Of a stretch of DNA of 64,000 nucleotides, positions 16,752 through 25,357 are shown piece after piece. The first letter of the stretch is position 1. The number at the start of each line of letters is the position of its first letter. A program made the position numbers and the translations under genes. The notes beneath the pieces were generated by a model. The model saw only the letters and a list, made by a program, of their open reading frames with translations, did no database searches and had not been told where the DNA came from. Origin of the DNA: Cohnella rhizoplanae (lineage in GTDB: Bacteria > Bacillota > Bacilli > Paenibacillales > Paenibacillaceae); assembly GCF_948329515.1 (NCBI RefSeq), contig NZ_CAOJCN010000012.1, forward strand, positions 62,001-126,000, given 5' to 3'.

Positions 16752-18074
16752 TCATCCGAACTCGGCACCGCCACCGGATGCCTCCGATTCGTAACCGCCT
16801 GCCGGCCGCATGCCCGCCGCGGAGCCGTGGCCTGCCGCGGCTGCGGCCGACTGCGGCCGTCCCGTCGCTAAGCTGCCGCCCGCGCCGCCGCCAGCTCCGT
16901 TGCCTCCGGCGCCGCCGCTGCCCGTGCCGACGCCGCCTACCGTGCGGCTCTTGCCGGTACGCGCCAGCCGCCGCTGGCGGTGCAGCCACTGGGCGTACTC
17001 CAGCGGCCGGGTCAGCGCCGTCCGGTACACGTCCCGCTCGCCTGCCTGAATGAACACCTCGCGCGACGGTTTCGGATTGACCTCAAGCAGCCAGACGCGG
17101 CCCTCGCGGTCGATCGCCAGGTCCAGCGCGAGCTCGCACAGCGCGCCGTACGTGCGCTCGAGGTGCCGCGCCACGCCGATGCCGAGCGTCTCCGCCGTCC
17201 GGCGGATCTGGCCGATGCGCTCCTCGCTGCCGATCCACTCGCGCAGCAGCGTCTTCATGGGCACCGCCCTGCCGCCGCCGTGCAGATTGCTCGTGATGCT
17301 GCGGGGCGGGCCGACGCGTCCGGCACAGCCGGTGAGCGTCCATTCGCCCTCGCCGTTCTTCTGCACGAGCATCCGGTAATCGTGCACCCGGCCGCTCGGC
17401 AGCCGGATATGCAGCCCTTGCTGCGCGATATATCGGTCTCCGTGCTTATCCCATGACCGCAGCACGCCGGAGAGCTGCTCCTTGGACACCCGGCGAGGCG
17501 TCACGATGCGGCGTCCGTGGTCGCGGCCCTGGACGGCATAGCTGCCGTCCTTCATCCGCTCGACCCGCAGAATGCCGCGTCCGCCCGTGCCGTTGATCGG
17601 CTTCACGTAGACGAGGGAATGCTTGCGCAGCATGGCGTGAACATCCTCGGGCGTATCGTAGAACCGGGTGGCCGGCAGGTGGGATTCGAATGCGGCGACC
17701 TTGCCCAGCGTCCGGTGCACGGTCCATTTGTTGCGCAGCGGCCGGTTCAGAAACGTCAGATGGCCGTACTTCCGCCGAAACGCGAGCAGCCGCTGGAATC
17801 GCGAACTGCGCTGAATGCGGCAGCGGTCGTAGATCAGCTGCGGGAACCGCACCCACTTGCGGTCCCAGGACCGAGATTCCGGATGGTAAAACAGCGCATG
17901 GATGCGGTCGCCGTCCTCGTCTACGTCGTCCGGCGTGAATACGAATACGGTAAGGCCGAGCTTGCGTCCGATCGCGGTCATTCTCGCGTAGACGGGTTTT
18001 TCCTCCAAGGCCTTGCGTTCGTTCAGGTACAGCGTCAATATGCCTAGCGTCGGCTGCGCCGCCAAGTTTGCCAC
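16752..18074 (-). CDS. YheC/YheD-family ATP-grasp protein A (spore coat-associated), with Gly/Ala-rich tail
   Basis: The 440-residue product is the last gene of a five-gene run of YheC/YheD proteins, annotated in Bacillus as endospore coat-associated. It has the YheC plan without the extra N-terminal domain. The ATP-grasp core shows VYVKPINGTGGRG (Lys158) and the C-terminal metal-binding LLEVNPKPSRE (Glu and Asn ligands near 348-350). ATP-grasp enzymes join a carboxylate to an amine; the substrate in this family is not known to me. Residues ~376-440 are a low-complexity Gly/Ala tail absent from the other four copies. The gap to the upstream gene is 39 bases. Confidence 0.88.
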   Translation of the reverse strand: MANLAAQPTLGILTLYLNERKALEEKPVYARMTAIGRKLGLTVFVFTPDDVDEDGDRIHALFYHPESRSWDRKWVRFPQLIYDRCRIQRSSRFQRLLAFRRKYGHLTFLNRPLRNKWTVHRTLGKVAAFESHLPATRFYDTPEDVHAMLRKHSLVYVKPINGTGGRGILRVERMKDGSYAVQGRDHGRRIVTPRRVSKEQLSGVLRSWDKHGDRYIAQQGLHIRLPSGRVHDYRMLVQKNGEGEWTLTGCAGRVGPPRSITSNLHGGGRAVPMKTLLREWIGSEERIGQIRRTAETLGIGVARHLERTYGALCELALDLAIDREGRVWLLEVNPKPSREVFIQAGERDVYRTALTRPLEYAQWLHRQRRLARTGKSRTVGGVGTGSGGAGGNGAGGGAGGSLATGRPQSAAAAAGHGSAAGMRPAGGYESEASGGGAEFG

Positions 18075-18113
18075 CTCCGGCTCCGGTATTCCAGCATTGC
18101 AGGCGCAGCGTCC

Positions 18114-19298
18114 TTACCTTCGCTCCTGGAACCGCCGGCGATGAATATAATGGCCGTACTGGAAAATGCGTTCGAGCGATTTCTTGCGAATATGCGGCTC
18201 GTCGAACTTCATGGGCTTGGAGTTGGCCTCGAAAAACCACAGGTGGCCTTCCTCGTCGATCCCGAGATCCATCGACATCTCGAACAAACGGCAGCGCGAG
18301 GCACGCTCGATCCGGGCGGCAAGCACGAGTACGGTCTGACGGACTTTATCGAACACCTGCTGCGCCTTCTCGGCGCCGAATACGGCCGCGAGCAGCCGCT
18401 CCGGGTCCTCGATGGACCCGCCTCTGGGCACATGGGTCGTGATGCTAGACGTGCCCGCCATCCGAGCGCCGATGCCGGTCAGCTCCCAAGCCCCGTCCGC
18501 GTTCTTCTGCACGAGCGCGCGCAGGTCGAACGGCCTTCCGTTCACCTTGGCCAGCGAGATGCCCTGCTGCGCGATATACGGCTCGGCCTGGGACTTCACG
18601 TTGGACCGCACGCGCGTCCACAGCCGGTTCAGCGTCGAGCAGTGGTAGGTGCTGCTCCCTTTTTCGTCCTGCACCTGCAGACGGTAGGGAAGATTTTTCT
18701 CCGGCGAGATCTTCACCGTCATAATGCCGACGCCGGCCTTGCCCATGACCGGCTTGAGATACACGAGCGGATGGCGGCGCAGCATGCCGGACAGCACCTT
18801 CTGCTCGGTCAGGCGTTTCGTCTCGGGCACATAGGCGCGCGTCGTTTTGTATTCGCTCAGCCATTTGAACAGCGACCATTTATTGAAGAAGCGGCGGTTA
18901 AAAAAAGCCATATCGGGCTGGCTGGCGATCCGGGCCAGCTTCTTGCGGACCCAGGGCAGCCTCTCGTCCTCGCGCAGCGGGATACGGTTGTATACGACGG
19001 AGGGGCGGGGGAACCACGACTTGAGCCAAATATCCTTCGCGGCGTTGTAGGTGAAGCCCAGCACGCGAGGCGCGCCGAGCTTCAAGTTGCGGACGGTCAC
19101 GACATAGGCCAGAAAACCCTGATCCTCGCCCGTTTTAAGCAGATCGGCGAAGTTCTGTCGGTTGCCCCTGAACAGCTGGAGATCGTCGTCGATCGTCAGA
19201 ATCGCGAGCACGGGCCGCTCCTGCGCCTGCGCCTGCACGGTGGCGCCGGCGGGCGCCACGGCGAGCACGCCCGGATCGGCTGCGGCTGGTCGTAGCAT
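18114..19298 (-). CDS. YheC/YheD-family ATP-grasp protein B
   Basis: The 394-residue product is a YheC-like member: after a ~28-residue Ala-rich start it enters the conserved core directly (PVLAILTIDDD). ATP-binding VYLKPVMGKAGVG lies near residues 178-190 and the metal-ligand motif WFFEANSKPMKF near 350-362, both intact. The start codon overlaps the stop of gene C by one base (TGATG), so it is translationally coupled. AAGGATGAG precedes the ATG. It likely acts in the mother cell on a coat component, inferred from the family. Confidence 0.87.
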   Translation of the reverse strand: MLRPAAADPGVLAVAPAGATVQAQAQERPVLAILTIDDDLQLFRGNRQNFADLLKTGEDQGFLAYVVTVRNLKLGAPRVLGFTYNAAKDIWLKSWFPRPSVVYNRIPLREDERLPWVRKKLARIASQPDMAFFNRRFFNKWSLFKWLSEYKTTRAYVPETKRLTEQKVLSGMLRRHPLVYLKPVMGKAGVGIMTVKISPEKNLPYRLQVQDEKGSSTYHCSTLNRLWTRVRSNVKSQAEPYIAQQGISLAKVNGRPFDLRALVQKNADGAWELTGIGARMAGTSSITTHVPRGGSIEDPERLLAAVFGAEKAQQVFDKVRQTVLVLAARIERASRCRLFEMSMDLGIDEEGHLWFFEANSKPMKFDEPHIRKKSLERIFQYGHYIHRRRFQERR

Positions 19299-20671
19299 CA
19301 GGACTCATCCTTCCTGCGGAATTTGCTGAGGTACAGACAGTGGTCGAGAATATACCCGAGCGACGCCTTGCCTTGCTCCTTGAGCGCAGGATGCTTGAAG
19401 ATGGAACGGCCCGGCTTGGCGTTCGCCTCGAACATCCAGATCTCCCCGTCCTTGTCGATGCCGATGTCGAGGCCGAGCTCGCCCAGGGTGTGGTTGTAGT
19501 TGCGCTCGATCGCCTCCGAGAGCTTGACGGCCGCGTTCTTGGCATCCTGCAGCACCTCGGACGAGCGGTCCCCGAACGTCCTGCTCAGCGCCTGCTCAGG
19601 CGTCATGAGCTGTCCGCCGTTCTTGACGTGGGTCGTCACGCTGCCGCGTCCCGCCTTCTTGGCGCCGATGCCGGCCACGACCCAGCGGTTGTCGCCGTCC
19701 TTGTGCATATGGAACCGGAAGTCGATAGGACAGTGGTCGATCTCGATCAGCCGGATGCCCTGCTGCACGACGTAGCCGGCCAGCCTCGCGCCATGCCTGG
19801 CCCGCAGCATCTTCATCAGGCTCGAGAAGCTCGTGAAACGCAGCAGCACGTTGCTCGTGCCTCGCCTGTATCGGACGAAATAACCCCGCTTCGGGTGGTA
19901 GGTGAGCCGGTAGATGCCCATGCCGAGGCTGCCGCCCGTCGGCTTGTAATAGAGAAAGTGGTGTTTCTCGAGCAGCTCCTTGATTTTTTCGGAGGTCGGA
20001 TTGTTGATCGACTCGGGCAGGTGGGCGAGCGCTTCGGGATCGTTGTCCAGCAGGCTGTAGACGTCGGACTTATTGAAGAAGCTCCAGTTGAAGAACGGAA
20101 TCCGCCTTCTTACGAACTTCTCGCGCAGCGAGGTGATATAGCTTCCCGTCTCCGCGCGCCTGCTCGGGAGCCTGTTGTACACGACATCGGGCAGCGGCAC
20201 GACGCGGCGCACCCAGCCGCCTCCGCCGTCGAGGAACCAGCCGTGCACCGTTTCCTGCTGCCAGTTGATGTCCTTCGGGGTGAACGCGAAGAAATAAGCC
20301 TTTTTCTGGCCGATCGCTAGCAGCTGCCGGACGAACCCGGTGCGGGAGCCGAAGGGAGCGGTCTGCGAGCGGGTGCCGTCCGTCAGCACGCCGATAAGCG
20401 GGCCAAGCTGGATCTCGTCGCCGTCCGCGCCGGCCAGATAGACGTTCCCCGACTTGGGGATTCGCATGGACCGGCGAAGTCCGGCGGACAGAAAGACGTG
20501 GTTTCCCTTGCGCTTTACGGTCTTCAGGGCGGCCGGAACGACATCCCGGCCCAGTTTCACGTTTATCGTTTTGCGGCCGTCAATATTTAGCATCTTGGCG
20601 AGCGGGCCCGACAGCCATATGACCTTCTCCGCCTGCTGCGTGAAGTGAACGTTGCACAAGGTCAAACTCAT
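19298..20671 (-). CDS. YheC/YheD-family ATP-grasp protein C (YheD-like, with N-terminal beta domain)
   Basis: The 457-residue product is YheD-like. Residues 1-~95 form an extra, mostly beta domain (SLTLCNVHF...IQLGPLIGVLTDG), followed by the ATP-grasp core with LYYKPTGGSLGMG near 225-237 and the metal motif WMFEANAKPGRS near 418-429. I set the start at 20671 because GGGAGGG lies 6 bases before that ATG; longer in-frame reading upstream falls inside gene D. The gene overlaps gene D by 92 bases in another frame and gene B by one base. Confidence 0.88.
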   Translation of the reverse strand: MSLTLCNVHFTQQAEKVIWLSGPLAKMLNIDGRKTINVKLGRDVVPAALKTVKRKGNHVFLSAGLRRSMRIPKSGNVYLAGADGDEIQLGPLIGVLTDGTRSQTAPFGSRTGFVRQLLAIGQKKAYFFAFTPKDINWQQETVHGWFLDGGGGWVRRVVPLPDVVYNRLPSRRAETGSYITSLREKFVRRRIPFFNWSFFNKSDVYSLLDNDPEALAHLPESINNPTSEKIKELLEKHHFLYYKPTGGSLGMGIYRLTYHPKRGYFVRYRRGTSNVLLRFTSFSSLMKMLRARHGARLAGYVVQQGIRLIEIDHCPIDFRFHMHKDGDNRWVVAGIGAKKAGRGSVTTHVKNGGQLMTPEQALSRTFGDRSSEVLQDAKNAAVKLSEAIERNYNHTLGELGLDIGIDKDGEIWMFEANAKPGRSIFKHPALKEQGKASLGYILDHCLYLSKFRRKDES

Positions 20672-21911
20672 GACATACCCTCCCAGAAGATACAAGCAGG
20701 ATGTAACGCGCATAGGCCAAGGGGTTGTGGATCGCATCCGACATGGCATCCGTACCGGCCTCGGCCATGGAAGCGCGGCCGGGCTTCGTATTCGCTTCTA
20801 GGAACCAGATCCGGCCCCCGCGGTCGATGCCGTAATCGAGGCCGAGCTCCGCGAAGCGTCCGTACATTTGCTCCAGGCGGGCCACGATCTCCGCGGAAGC
20901 TTCGCGCACGCGCCGAAGCAATCGGTCGGCGGCCCGCTCGCCGTACAGCGCGGCGAGGTAAGGACCTGGCGGCCGGGCGATGCCTCCGCCGTGCAGATTG
21001 GCCGTCACGGAGTCGTGCGAGCCGGTCCGGACCGCGATGCCCGTCAGCCGCCAGGCGCCGGTGCCGTCTTTCTGCATGAGCGCGCGCAGGTCGAAGGGCT
21101 CTCCGTCCGGTCCCCGCAGCTCGAGCAGCGGCTGCATGAGATAGGGACGTATACCGATCCAGGCGCGGATCTCGCGCAGCGCGTCGCGGCGGGGAAGCCT
21201 GCGCGCCGGGACATGACGTCCCGCGGCGTCGCGCCCGCCGAGCGTCCAGCTGCCGTCCCCGGACGCTGCGACGACGAGCGCGCCTTTGCCCTGGGAGCCG
21301 CCCGAGGGCTTAAGGAAGGCGGAGCCGCCTCTCGCCCGGATCCAGGCCGCGAGCGACGCGGCGCCCCGGTAAGCGGCCGACGGCGGGAGCAGCGGACGAA
21401 TCTCCGGATAGCGGGACAATGTCCGGAACACGGCCGTCTTGCCCGGCAGGCTGCCGTTCAGCAGCTTGAAGCCGCCTCGCTCCCGCATTGTGCGCAGCGC
21501 GGCGAGGCTGCGATCCCTGGCTTCGCGGTCGTCCGGCCATATCCGGTCGTACAGCAGGACCGGCGCCTCCACGATGGCCCGCCGCCAGCCGCCGCCCGCA
21601 TATCGCCAGCCGGCGACCGTGCCCGTGCGGGCATCCCAAGTCGCGGGATCGAAGGCATACGCTTCGAGCGCATGCTTCGGCGCGGCGGCCATCAGACGCC
21701 GGATGAAGTCCGCTTCGGCGAACGGCGCGGCCGCCCCCTCTTCCGATTGTTCCGTTCGTTCGCTGACCAGAATGCCGATCGGACGCAGCGCTTCGCCGTT
21801 CGCGGCGCCTGGGTCCATCGCGCGGTCCCGTGCGGGGCTGCCGGCCAAGCCGCGCGCGCGGCGCCGGTCGCCGTGCCGATCTCCGTTAGAATCCTGCAAG
21901 GTAACGGGCAT
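20580..21911 (-). CDS. YheC/YheD-family ATP-grasp protein D, with unusual C-terminal extension
   Basis: The 443-residue product is YheC-like. It has an Arg/Asp-rich, probably disordered start (1-~42), the core from RPIGILVSERT, ATP-binding AFLKPSGGSQGKG near 200, and the metal motif WFLEANTKPGRA near 380. The other copies end within about 20 residues of the HxYARY-like helix; this one runs ~35 residues further and overlaps gene C by 92 bases. That could be a real extension or a lost stop codon. The start overlaps the end of gene E by 26 bases and has only a weak binding site, suggesting coupling. A later in-frame ATG at 21818 is possible. Confidence 0.83.
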   Translation of the reverse strand: MPVTLQDSNGDRHGDRRRARGLAGSPARDRAMDPGAANGEALRPIGILVSERTEQSEEGAAAPFAEADFIRRLMAAAPKHALEAYAFDPATWDARTGTVAGWRYAGGGWRRAIVEAPVLLYDRIWPDDREARDRSLAALRTMRERGGFKLLNGSLPGKTAVFRTLSRYPEIRPLLPPSAAYRGAASLAAWIRARGGSAFLKPSGGSQGKGALVVAASGDGSWTLGGRDAAGRHVPARRLPRRDALREIRAWIGIRPYLMQPLLELRGPDGEPFDLRALMQKDGTGAWRLTGIAVRTGSHDSVTANLHGGGIARPPGPYLAALYGERAADRLLRRVREASAEIVARLEQMYGRFAELGLDYGIDRGGRIWFLEANTKPGRASMAEAGTDAMSDAIHNPLAYARYILLVSSGRVCHEFDLVQRSLHAAGGEGHMAVGPARQDAKY

Positions 21912-23253
21912 ATTGAATCATCATCCGCACCGACGGGCGGATTTTCCCCTCGTTTAATGGCGTATTGTCGTTCTTGGAAGGCTTCGAATTCACTTCGAGC
22001 AGCCATACGCGCCCCGACGTGTCGAGCGCGAGGTCGACGCCGAGCTCGCCGAAATGGGCGGGTATCCGCTCGTCGACGCCCTTCGAGATATCGAGCGCGG
22101 CCTTGTGGAGCCGGGCCGAGACATCCTTGCGGGCGCCGGGCGCCATGTTCGACCTGGCGACCGCTTCCTTTACGGTGGACAGCGTGCCGCCTCTCGCGAG
22201 GTTAGACACGTAATGCTGGCTGCCGGCGATACGCCCCACGATGGAGGTGACGACCCATTTGCCCGAAGCGTTCTTCTGCGTCAGCGCGCGGAAGTCGACG
22301 GGCCTGCCGCCGATCTCGATGAGCGTCAGCCCCTGCTGGATCAAGTAGCGGACGGACTTCATCTTGCCGCTGATCGCCGAGAATACCTTGACCAGATTCG
22401 GGTACACCTGCTTGCGCGTGCCTAGCGGCGTCGTGAACGAGGCCGTCCAGCCTTCCTGTCCCGACCGGCTCAGCCGGATGATGCCTTTGCCGAGACTCCC
22501 CCGCACGGGCTTCAGGAACACGGACGCATAGCGGGAGCACATGCTTCTGAGCGTCGTATAGCTCATGAGCGAATGGGATTCGGGCAGATAGCGCAGCACC
22601 GCCGTATCCCCCTTGAGCGCCTCGAACACTTCGGATTTGTCGAGGAATTTCTCGTTGAACACCTGGGCGCCGTATCGCTGCTTGATGTCGTTTAGAAAAT
22701 GTTGGACGCTGGACTTGTTCTCGAGCTTGCGCGAGGTCAGCCGGTTGTTCACGACGTCCGGCGCCGGCAGGACCGCCTGGTGCCAGCCGCCCTGGTATAC
22801 CCAGCCTTCTACGCCGCCGCTCCTCGCCCCGATGCCGCCCGGCGTGAAGAAGTACACGAACGCGCCTTGGCTGCGGCATGCGTCCACCAGCTCCCGGCAG
22901 AACATCGTGATGCTCCCGAACGGCTTGTCGGGCTGGGCAGGGTAGTCCCGGCTGACCAGCACCCCGATGATGGGGCCGATCGACAGCGTGCGGGAGCCCG
23001 GCCGGTACTGCAGCCGCAGCGGCGTGCCCGAGGCGAGGCCCATGCGCCTGGCCAGCGCATGCCCGATGCGCAGGCCGTCGTACCGGGGCACGGAGACCGC
23101 GGTGACGGATTGGCGGAGGGAACCGAATTGCAGAATGAGCTGCTGCTGGGCCGGGATTTTGGCTGCCTTCATCACCGAATCCCCCAGCATCAGGACGTCA
23201 TCGGCCATTATGCCGGAGCTTACGACCTGGACGTCGACCTTTGGGGTAGTCAT
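21886..23253 (-). CDS. YheC/YheD-family ATP-grasp protein E (YheD-like), first gene of cluster
   Basis: The 455-residue product is YheD-like with an N-terminal ~120-residue beta domain (PKVDVQVVSSGIM...LSIGPIIGVLVSRD). ATP-grasp core motifs are VFLKPVRGSLGKG near 240 and WLLEVNSKPSKN near 425, both intact. The ATG at 23253 has AAGGAG 8 bases upstream; the longer in-frame start 99 bases earlier has none. It heads the five-gene operon E-D-C-B-A. The ~176-base region between it and the divergent MBL gene should hold the operon promoter, but I could not assign a convincing sporulation sigma site. Confidence 0.88.
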   Translation of the reverse strand: MTTPKVDVQVVSSGIMADDVLMLGDSVMKAAKIPAQQQLILQFGSLRQSVTAVSVPRYDGLRIGHALARRMGLASGTPLRLQYRPGSRTLSIGPIIGVLVSRDYPAQPDKPFGSITMFCRELVDACRSQGAFVYFFTPGGIGARSGGVEGWVYQGGWHQAVLPAPDVVNNRLTSRKLENKSSVQHFLNDIKQRYGAQVFNEKFLDKSEVFEALKGDTAVLRYLPESHSLMSYTTLRSMCSRYASVFLKPVRGSLGKGIIRLSRSGQEGWTASFTTPLGTRKQVYPNLVKVFSAISGKMKSVRYLIQQGLTLIEIGGRPVDFRALTQKNASGKWVVTSIVGRIAGSQHYVSNLARGGTLSTVKEAVARSNMAPGARKDVSARLHKAALDISKGVDERIPAHFGELGVDLALDTSGRVWLLEVNSKPSKNDNTPLNEGKIRPSVRMMIQYARYLAGF

Positions 23254-23429
23254 GTGGACGGCTCCTTCCAACGTGCTCGCTGTCCGCCCTTGCGCGGCCC
23301 GGGTGGGCGACGATGCGGACGCAGGCGAGAATACACCATCATATGAGGACATCTATCCATAGGTGATTGGCCGACTCCGCCTAAAAACACTATACTGGGA
23401 AGAAACGAGCGATCGGGGAGGCGGGCAAG

Positions 23430-24632
23430 ATGAGGGATTCGCAGCCCCTGTGGACGAGGCGAATGAGCGGCATCGTGCAGCTGAGGCTGCCGCTTCCGTT
23501 CGCGTTGAAGTGGGTCAATGCCTACCTGCTTCGAGGCGAGGAGGGATGGACGGTCGTCGATCCGGGCTTGCGAACGGAAGAGTCGGAGGCCGCATGGGAA
23601 ATCGTCATGGACGAGCTGGGCATCGGGTGGAGCGATATCGGAAGGATCGTGCTGACCCATTACCATCCGGATCATTACGGTCTGGCGGGCTGGCTGCAGT
23701 CGAGGACCGGCGCGGAAGTGTATCTGTCCGAGACAGCGGCTCTTTATGCGCATCGACTGTGGGGAGAGGGGGAGACATTCTCCGCGTCGCTCGCGGGCGC
23801 CTTCCGCGCGCACGGGCTGCCGGAAACGCTGTCCGGGGGCGTGCTGGCGCATCTGGAGAGCGTGAAGCGGCAGGTGCTGCCGCACCCGGCGCGTACGCGC
23901 ATCATTCGCGCGGGAGACAAGCTGTCGTTCGGAGGCGCGGAGTGGGAGGCGGTCGGCGGCGAGGGACACGCGCCGGGCCATCTGGCGTTCTACGACCGCG
24001 ATCGCCGGATGATGCTATGCGGCGACCAGGTGCTGCCGGACATCACGCCCAATATCGGCTGGATGCCGGACGGGGACCCGGACCCGCTCGGATCCTATCT
24101 GTCGAGCCTGGCGCGCATGGCGGCCATCGAGGTGGATACCGCGTTCCCGGGGCACCGGGAGCCCTTCGCCGAATACGGCAGAAGAGTGGCGGAGCTGCGC
24201 GACCATCATGCGAGGCGCCTTGCGCGCATGGCGGAGCTCGCGGAGGAGTTGGCGATAAGGAGCGCGGATACATCTGACGCGGGGGATGCCCGAGCGGTCG
24301 CAGCAACCGTGGACGCGGCGAGTGCGGGGGCAGCAAGTATGGACCAAGCGAGTGTGGGCGCAGCAAGTATGGACCAAGCGAGCGCGGGCGCAGCAAGTAT
24401 GGAAGCCTCCGTGCGCATGAATGCGGCGGGCTCGGCTGGCCGATTCCAATCGTTCGCGATGTGCGAGACGCTGTTTGGCGAGCGAGTCCTAGGCAATCCG
24501 CACAATCTGCGGTTTGCGATGGCGGAGACGATCGCCCACCTGGAGCGAATGGCCCTGTCGGGCATGCTGATTCGCGAGACGGAGCCAGCTTCGGCCGGCG
24601 GCCAGGTTTATTATCGACCGACTGAAGGCTGA
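23430..24632 (+). CDS. MBL-fold metallo-hydrolase
   Basis: The 400-residue protein has a metallo-beta-lactamase fold in residues ~15-260: the zinc motif THYHPDHYG (HxHxDH) near residues 76-84, EGHAPGHL near 183, a metal-bridging Asp in GDQVLPD and PGHREP near 241. A C-terminal ~110-residue region carries a winged-helix-like end (MAETIAHLERMALSGMLIRE), as in RNase Z or thioesterase-like MBL hydrolases of the YobT/PqsE kind. Between them are three 10-residue repeats (ASAGAASMDQ-type). The substrate is unknown. GGAGG precedes the ATG. Confidence 0.87.
   Translation: MRDSQPLWTRRMSGIVQLRLPLPFALKWVNAYLLRGEEGWTVVDPGLRTEESEAAWEIVMDELGIGWSDIGRIVLTHYHPDHYGLAGWLQSRTGAEVYLSETAALYAHRLWGEGETFSASLAGAFRAHGLPETLSGGVLAHLESVKRQVLPHPARTRIIRAGDKLSFGGAEWEAVGGEGHAPGHLAFYDRDRRMMLCGDQVLPDITPNIGWMPDGDPDPLGSYLSSLARMAAIEVDTAFPGHREPFAEYGRRVAELRDHHARRLARMAELAEELAIRSADTSDAGDARAVAATVDAASAGAASMDQASVGAASMDQASAGAASMEASVRMNAAGSAGRFQSFAMCETLFGERVLGNPHNLRFAMAETIAHLERMALSGMLIRETEPASAGGQVYYRPTEG
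24318..24407 (+). repeat. Three in-frame 30-base tandem repeats in the MBL gene
   Basis: Units 24318-24347, 24348-24377 and 24378-24407 differ at only a few bases and encode Ala/Ser/Gly-rich decapeptides. They form a flexible linker between the catalytic domain and the C-terminal part and could vary in copy number between strains. Confidence 0.85.
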
Positions 24633-24656
24633 CTGCCGGGGCACCATGCCCCACCG

Positions 24657-25280
24657 AGCTCCGCGCATTAGCACCAAAATGGTGCGATGCGCCCGCAGCC
24701 GCGGCACGCGCCCGGCCGAACTCGGCGCGTTAGCACCAAAATGGTGCCATGCGTCCGCAGCCGCGGCGCCCCGCCCGGCCGATCTCCGCGCGTTAGCACC
24801 AAAATGGTGCGATGCGCCGGCAGCCGCGGCGCCCCGCCCGGCCGATCTCCGCGCATTAGCACCAAAACGGTGCCATGCGCCGCACCCGCAGCCGCGGCGC
24901 CCCGCACGGCCAAGCTCCGCGCATTAGCACCAAAATGGTGCCATGCGCCCGCAGCCGCAGCGCCGCACCCCATCTAACTCCGCGCATTTGCACCAAAATG
25001 GTGCCATGCACCCGCAACCGCAGCGCCCCGCCCGGCCGATCTCCGCGCGTTAGCATCAAAATGGTGCGATGCGCCCGCAGCCGCGGCGCCCCGCCCGGCC
25101 GATCTCCGCGCATTAGCACCAAAATGGTGCCATGCGCCCGCAGCCGCAGCGCCCCGCCCGGCCGAACTCCGCGCATTAGCACCAAAACGGTGCCATGCGC
25201 CCGCGGCCGCGACGCCGCGCCCGGCCGAACTCCGCGCATTAGCACCAAAACGGTGCTATGCGCCGCACCAGCAGCGGCGG
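24657..25280. repeat. Array of ten ~63-base palindrome-containing tandem repeats
   Basis: Ten copies of a GC-rich unit fill the gap between the convergent MBL and PgpA-like genes. Each has a core inverted repeat GCACCA-AAA-TGGTGC, usually flanked by GCGCAT on the left and ATGCGC on the right, which extends the palindrome to about 30 bases. Cores begin at 24671, 24733, 24796, 24859, 24927, 24990, 25053, 25116, 25179 and 25242, giving spacings of 62, 63, 63, 68, 63, 63, 63, 63 and 63. Copies 4, 9 and 10 have one T-to-C change and copy 7 has GCATC. Long frames are open through it on both strands because the unit is a multiple of three, but none has a ribosome binding site. Confidence 0.93.
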
Positions 25281-25312
25281 CGACGCGCAACCGCAGCAAT
25301 CAAGCGCACGCG

Positions 25313-25354
25313 AAAAAGCCGAGAAGGCGCCCAGCGGGGCCTTCTCGGCTTTTT
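25313..25354. terminator. Strong bidirectional terminator
   Basis: Sixteen-base arms (25313-25328 and 25339-25354) around a ten-base loop, with five A at one end and five T at the other. It ends the pgpA-like gene on the minus strand and reads as a terminator on the plus strand too. Confidence 0.92.
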
Positions 25355-25357
25355 CGA

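Noticed and set aside
24657..25300. CRISPR array
   Set aside because: The sequence between palindromes is itself repeated, the unit is ~63 bases throughout, and no cas genes are nearby.
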